Source: Humulus lupulus (lineage: Eukaryota > Streptophyta > Magnoliopsida > Rosales > Cannabaceae). Taken from it: a stretch of DNA of 64,000 nucleotides. Below the pieces are notes generated by a model, which worked only from the letters and a program-made list of their open reading frames with translations, made no database searches and was not told where the DNA came from. The position numbers were made by a program, and so were the translations under genes. The DNA lies in NCBI RefSeq assembly GCF_963169125.1, contig NC_084801.1, forward strand, positions 75,705,696 through 75,769,695. The letters run 5' to 3'. This document shows positions 59,134 to 64,000 of this stretch, piece after piece. Each line of letters begins with the position of its first letter. Position 1 is the first letter of the stretch.

Positions 59134-61657
59134 ATGGCTCCTCAGAAGGAGAACGCCCCAAAGAAGAATGCCTCGAGCTCGTCCTGTCAACAGAAGAATA
59201 AAGGGAATCAGATCGCCCTAGAATCTCCCTTCCCGCACTTCAATCCGGTGGTGGAGAAGGAGATCATTATCGATCCCAACGCATACTTCGAGGCTAAGCA
59301 TATCATTTCAAAGATCACGACTCGGGGGAGAGTAAACAAGATCATATTGAGCCACAATATAGAGGTCGGAACTGGAACTCTCCTCGTCTGACCTGCGTTC
59401 GAAGGAGAATAGAGCTACTCACCACTTCAAGATGACTTTACAGTTGGAGTGACGAGCATCTGAAGGATGGGGCCTTCCTCCCTTTGGACCAGTACTTCGT
59501 GGATTTTTTAAATTACGTGAAGCTGGCTCCATTTCAGCTGCCCCCAAATTTGTATAGACTTTTGGCGGGGCTGAAGTATTTGTTCTTGAGATATGAGTGG
59601 GAGGTCCCCACTCCGGCAGACATTCTTTATTTCTTCTGCCTCAAGGCAAGCCCTGACCAGAGGGGACGCGGTGATGGATTCTACTACCTCATGTGATTCC
59701 CTAACTCGGCCTCTGTCATCGAGCTTCTCAATCATCCAAATGACTACAAAGATCTGTTCTTTATGTCGAATGGATTCCGGAACTGCGAACACCGTTACTT
59801 CAACCGACCTCGTAAGTCTTCCATTCCTATGAATTCAACTCATGAATTTTTATTCCTTAAGATATATATATTTTTTACATGTCGTAACTGAATTTTTTTC
59901 TCGTGCAACCATATTTGCGAGGATGGCAAAGTCCGTGACCCTCGGGGGTCAGTATGAGAAGTTATCTGGGTTTCCCCCTAGCGAGAAGAACTACCGCTAG
60001 GTTATGAATGACATCACGATGCTGTCTTGCCACTTGATTGGCAATGGTCAAACGCTGGCCTTGAGGAGCCGGACTACCCTTCCAGCGATCCCCGAACTCC
60101 CATCCTCTCAAGAGGCCTTGCCTGCCATTGAGGACGAGGAGGATGAAGAAGACGAGGTGCCTCTAGTGCGAAAATGGTGGGCTACCGAGGCTGACCGGGA
60201 ACCCGTTCTAGAAAGAGTCGCGTCAGGGGCAGCAGTCAGCCCCTCTGGCCAAGATAGGGTTGTTGCCGATTTTAGGTTAGTTCGTTTTAATCCAAATCAG
60301 CTCGTGCACCGTCATCCTTATAACCCAGATTGAAATATAACTCTGCACCAGTGCATAGACCACTTAGTGGTACGCCATGGCAGTAGTTATCCTAAGGGCA
60401 CAGTCATAGTTTATAACACCTCAAACTTTAGATCTGTGATTTTTGAGGAATATGGGACCAACCGTAGGACCTGGCCTTCTCTGCTCCAGGGTGCATTTCC
60501 CCTTGGATTTAGACAGTCATAGAGGAATCCAGCCCCGAGGAAGGACGTGAACCTGAACCCCTTAGGATCCCCAAAATATTAACTGTAGACTGCCCTTCTC
60601 TTCCATTAGTTCCAAGGCCGGAGGACGTGCCTATCCCTGTCAAAACACCCGAGCTGGTGATAATAGACTCCTCCCCCAGCTCAAAGGGTAGGATCTTTAT
60701 TTTCTTTATATATGTTTTGGACAACTTTATTTTGTGAACTAACTCCCTTTGTTCTTCTTAGGGGAAGATATGGAATAACCCAAAGCTCCCAACCTTCGAA
60801 CTTCTTTCCAAGCTAAGAAGGCTAGCTCGAGCCCTGTTGTAAAGAGGCCTAAGTTTACGAAGAAGGCCCTCCCTGTAGCGGGAAACACCTCAAAATCCCC
60901 CGCAAAAAATAAGGCGATGAGCTCGAGTTGCGATCCAGCTCCGGTGGCTACGGTTATTACCGAGCAACTGCCTCCTACCCCGCCTCGCTTCATGGCCCCT
61001 CAAGTTATACAGACCGAGGCCACAACTCCCATCCTCCAAATACCAGTAGATCCTCAAGACCTGGAGAAGATCCCTGAAGCCTTTCGGGGTATCATTTATG
61101 AGACTGCGAGCCATATGGTGGGGCACGCCTATAAGGCCATCTCGAGCGATCTAATGACCATCGAGGAGTGTAGCCCGGAGAATGTTATGGAATCAGCTAT
61201 GGGGATAAACCTCACTGTAAGTTCTCTTTCCTTACTTAGTGAAATTTTTTTTCAACTAGGTGTATATCTTTGAATTTTGTTGTTTTGCAGTCTGCCCAGG
61301 CCCAATATCGCAGCATAGCCCGTGTTAGGGCTAGAAATGATGAGCTCTAGGCTGAACTGAGCACTGTCCAAACCGCCATGACTGTGGCTTAACAAGGCGA
61401 GTAGGGCACCAAAGTCGCCTTGGCGGCTGCTCAGAAGAATGAGCTTGATGCCAAGGCTGCTCTTGCCTCGTCCAAAGAAAGCGATGTACCACTGTTGGGC
61501 CTTCAATCCGGATGAGAACTTCTCTTTCATGGGACCCGGGATTTGGGATCCGTACCTTGCAAAATTTAAGGCTCAACTCTTGCAAGAACCGTTGGAGACT
61601 GGCGATGCATCCAGAATGGCGGAGGAAGATGGCGAGAAGGTCATATCTTTAGGGTGA
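59134..61657 (+). pseudogene. Tat accessory ORF of element B ('transposase (putative) gypsy type' kind)
   Basis: A plus-strand gene inside a minus-oriented Tat element. Exon 1 starts at the ATG at 59134 (after acceptor-like 'gtcattag') and holds a Lys-rich N-terminus, then 'LPLDQYFVDFLNYVKLAPFQ' and 'LPPNLYRLLAGLKYLF', the core of the gypsy-type putative transposase domain. Donor gtaagt is at about 59811. A second exon (from about 59920) has 'KSVTLGGQYEKLSGFPPSEK' and an acidic/Pro segment. Later parts carry Pro/Ala-rich linkers and a coiled coil (61290-61480), ending 'EENFSFM'-like at about 61530. A frameshift lies between 59391 and 59484, with stops at 59391, 59999, 60331 and 61348 and more. 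The function of this family is unknown. The arrangement parallels 7188-11710. Confidence 0.65.
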
Positions 61658-61982
61658 GCTGATGGAACCCACTGATCTCCTTTGTTTTTGTTTTTCTTCG
61701 TAATTATTTAGCAACTTTTTTTATATTAAACAATTGCCTTCGGGCTCAGTTCGAAGTTTTTTCTCCTCGTGTAACTTATTGGCTTTATTTCAATATATAT
61801 CCATCTTTTGATCCACCTATCATTCCTTTATTGTCTCTTATGCTTGTGAATCCTTAGACTTGTACATTCGAGATTATTGGAATCGATTTTTAGATCGAGA
61901 CAGATTTTATCGAGCTTGGTTATATCAAAGTCTTTATTTGGTTATTTGTATCCTACATGTCAAGAATTAGGCCTCAATCCTG
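61658..61982. other. 3' UTR-like spacer of element B
   Basis: T-rich non-coding sequence between the accessory ORF and the 117-bp array. Nothing else recognised. Confidence 0.4.
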
Positions 61983-62493
61983 GTCATATCCAGAATTTAT
62001 AATGTTTTAAACTTAGTTCGCATTAGGTTGATTGAAACTCGAGCTTTAAGAAGCTGTTGAATAATCAATTTTTCCAAACTTCTAAGTTTCAGACCTTGTT
62101 ACGTCCAGGATTTTAAATGATTTTAAATTTTGTTCACACTAGGTTTATTAAAAATTCGAACTTTAAAAATACATTGAGTAATAAATATTTCCAAGCTTCT
62201 AAATTTCGGACCTGGTTATGTCCATGATTTTAAATGATGTTAAATTTAGTTCGCGCTAGGTTTATTGAAAATTTGAACTTTAAAAAGCCATTGAATAATC
62301 AATATTTCCAAGCTTCTAAATTTCGGACCTGGTTACGTCCAGGAATTTAAATGATTTTAAATTTAGTTCACGCTAGGTTTATTGAAAATCAGAACTTTAA
62401 AAAGTCATTGAATAATCAATATTTCCAAGCTTCTAAATTTCAGACCTGGTTACGTCCAAGATTTTAAATGATTTATACTTAGTTCGCGCTAGG
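61983..62493. repeat. 117-bp tandem array, about 4.4 copies, cut by element C
   Basis: The phrase 'tacgtccaggattttaaatg' and variants recur with 'acgtcc' at 62101, 62218, 62335 and 62452, exactly 117 bp apart, with a diverged first copy at 61986. The fifth copy stops within 'ttcgcgctagg' at 62493, where the LTR of element C begins. Confidence 0.95.
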
Positions 62494-63131
62494 TGTTTAC
62501 CCAAAAACAGACTACCTGATGATGTGGCATGATTGGTCTACATGTGGGAAGCATGTGTCAGTTTTAAGTGAGCATATCCTCCTCGACCCTCGACCAGGAG
62601 ATCATTGGGTTATCAAGTATCATAATCGTGGGTGACCAGCCTGGTCGCATATATTTAGTTATTTCCTTCAAACATGCAATCTTGTAATTACGTATTAATT
62701 GTAATTCTCATTATTATTTAGATAAGCATATATTAAGTGTAATTAAAGCCCGTTGGCCCATGAAAACCTCCTTGAGCCTATAAATAAGAATCAAAGGGCT
62801 CAAGAGAAGGGACTTTTGGATTTTCTAACATTTGGCTTGAAAACGCTTGAGCTAAGAGATTCTAAGAGAAAAAAAAGAGTGTTGTTATCGATCACAATTG
62901 TATTTATCTGAGATTTAGTGAAACTCCTGAACCCTAGTTCATTGATCACTATTCTTGGAATACTACATCAATAAGAACACTAAGTGGATGTAGATTGTTA
63001 CCATTCTATTGGGGTTGAACCACTATAAATTGTTTGTGTCGTTTATCTTTTTGTCTGGAGTTCTTCTCATTTTCATCTTACTTTATATCGTTTATCTAAC
63101 TCCGTGTCGTTGACCAATTCGAGGGTCAACA
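62494..63131 (+). repeat. 5' LTR of element C
   Basis: A 638-bp segment from 'TGTTTACCCAAAAAC' to 'GAGGGTCAACA' with inverted termini TGTT/AACA. It interrupts the 117-bp array of element B, so the left target copy would be ctagg (62489-62493). The TATA box TATAAATA is at 62779-62786. It is followed by PBS-like sequence and gag. The second LTR lies outside the window, so the right boundary is inferred. Confidence 0.7.
62779..62786 (+). promoter_or_regulatory. TATA box of element C LTR
   Basis: TATAAATA in 'gagcctataaataag', about 350 bp before the LTR end. Confidence 0.55.
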
Positions 63132-63132
63132 T

Positions 63133-63152
63133 TTTGGTGCTTTTATTGAGAG
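63133..63152 (+). other. Probable primer binding region of element C
   Basis: 'tttggtgcttttattgagag' starts two bases after the LTR end. Its position fits a PBS, but I could not assign the tRNA. Confidence 0.45.
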
Positions 63153-63180
63153 TTCAACTCAAGACTTTTAGAAAAATCAA

Positions 63181-64000
63181 ATGGAAAAAACACCCAGAAA
63201 GATGGGACAAACTTCTGGTGCGGCATCCACCCATCCTCCTCCACCAAATGTGGCTGAAGATGAACCGCAGTTGGATTTCGAAGAGGAGGAGATCGATTCT
63301 GAGACCTTGAAGACAACAGTGATTGTATTGTAGGAGGAGTTAGCGAATCTGAGGGCTAATCAGGAGAATGTGGCTGAGACGATGGCGTTGTAACAGAGGG
63401 AAATTGACCCTCAGCATCAAGATTTGAATGAGTGGCAGGTTGACATGGACCGTCGACAGAGAGATCCCACTGCCGCCCTAGAAGCAGCCATTCAGTTGGG
63501 CCAGGGACAACCTGCACCAACTTCTCAATCGAATCTGCCCCCAAATGTACTACAACAACACGGCCCAAAGCCAAGTCCTCCGCTTGAGGCGGTAAGCCCT
63601 CAGAGGCCAGAACAACCTCCTGCGGCTCAACAGGATATTCCATTTCAAAATCCTGAGCAGCAACCACTTTCTTGTTCTGGTCGAGATAATCCCCAACATC
63701 AGAGGCACAATAGGGCTGGACAGCCTCCCCGAAGCCCCGCCAAACTGCTAAGGAACTAAATCCTCCGAGTAGGGGACAGCGTCCTTCTGCTAACAGAAGG
63801 CATGCCGAGTCCAGCTTTGCATTCATGGGCCCCCCATGACATAATAATTCCTGGGGACCCACCGACCAATGCAGGCCTCCCCCTGACGCTTGAGAGGTAC
63901 CAGCAAGAGGAGGTGACACTGCGATAAGCAGGTCAAGACATAACCGATCGCATTTTAGAGATGGCCATGACTACAATGAAACTGATTTCGGTGGAGTAAA
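63181..64000 (+). pseudogene. Tat gag of element C, N-terminal part, runs off window
   Basis: ATG at 63181, 50 bp after the LTR. It starts 'MEKTPRKMGQTSGAAS', then has an acidic stretch and a helical 'DLNEWQVDMDRRQRDPTAAL' segment. A Gln/Pro-rich region follows, up to 'QPPRSPAKLLRN' (63759, stop), with a frame change and more Gag sequence to the window end. Stops at about 63331 and 63391 fit CAG and CAA codons changed by C to T. It is the same family as the gag at 1640-3995 on the opposite strand. The capsid domain and pol would lie beyond 64000. Confidence 0.85.

Overview
The window is plant nuclear DNA, almost certainly from a dicot, and consists almost entirely of transposable elements nested in one another. 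The evidence is Ty3/Gypsy polyproteins of the plant Tat and Tekay lineages, Athila-like LTRs, a Cassandra-type LTR carrying 5S rRNA sequence, a CACTA transposon and fragments of spliced plant genes. I cannot name the species (Rosales/Cannabaceae is only a guess). I found no intact single-copy host gene, no rRNA or tRNA gene and no CRISPR array.

Left block (1-19202): the end of a Tekay-like LTR (1-1639) abuts a decayed antisense Tat gag (1640-3995), into which a Cassandra LTR (2997-3319) and another LTR (3996-6100) inserted. Next come a plus-strand accessory ORF of the 'gypsy-type transposase' kind (7188-11710) with a solo LTR in one intron (9084-11034), a 90-bp tandem array (12461-13318) and a minus-strand Tat gag-pol (13469-18101) that has lost its protease. 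An Athila-like LTR fragment follows (18102-19202).

Central block (19203-50961): a short, apparently gag-only LTR element called N here has LTRs at 19203-20054 and 49204-50961, a PBS, a PPT and a 28-bp array. It was split by a 26.55-kb CACTA transposon (21169-47719) with matching termini and a perfect CCT target duplication. The CACTA carries a TNP2-type transposase, a TNPA-like gene fused to an Ulp1-type protease domain, and captured fragments of a mitochondrial ribosomal protein L24 gene, a PP1 phosphatase gene and an unidentified spliced gene. A Tekay chromovirus (35217-45118, TSD TAAAA) later inserted into the CACTA. It contains an unexpected second copy of its own right-hand flank.

Right block (50966-64000): this holds a probable Copia-type LTR, another gag fragment, an Athila-like LTR in the opposite orientation to the left copy, and an LTR related to that of N. 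A Tat element B follows (LTR 57389-58108, antisense accessory ORF, 117-bp array). Its array is interrupted by element C (LTR 62494-63131, then gag running off the window).

The nesting gives relative ages: N, then CACTA, then Tekay; and B, then C. Most of the nonsense mutations I could reconstruct fit C-to-T changes, as expected for methylated, silenced DNA. All alignments, counts and identities here were made by eye.
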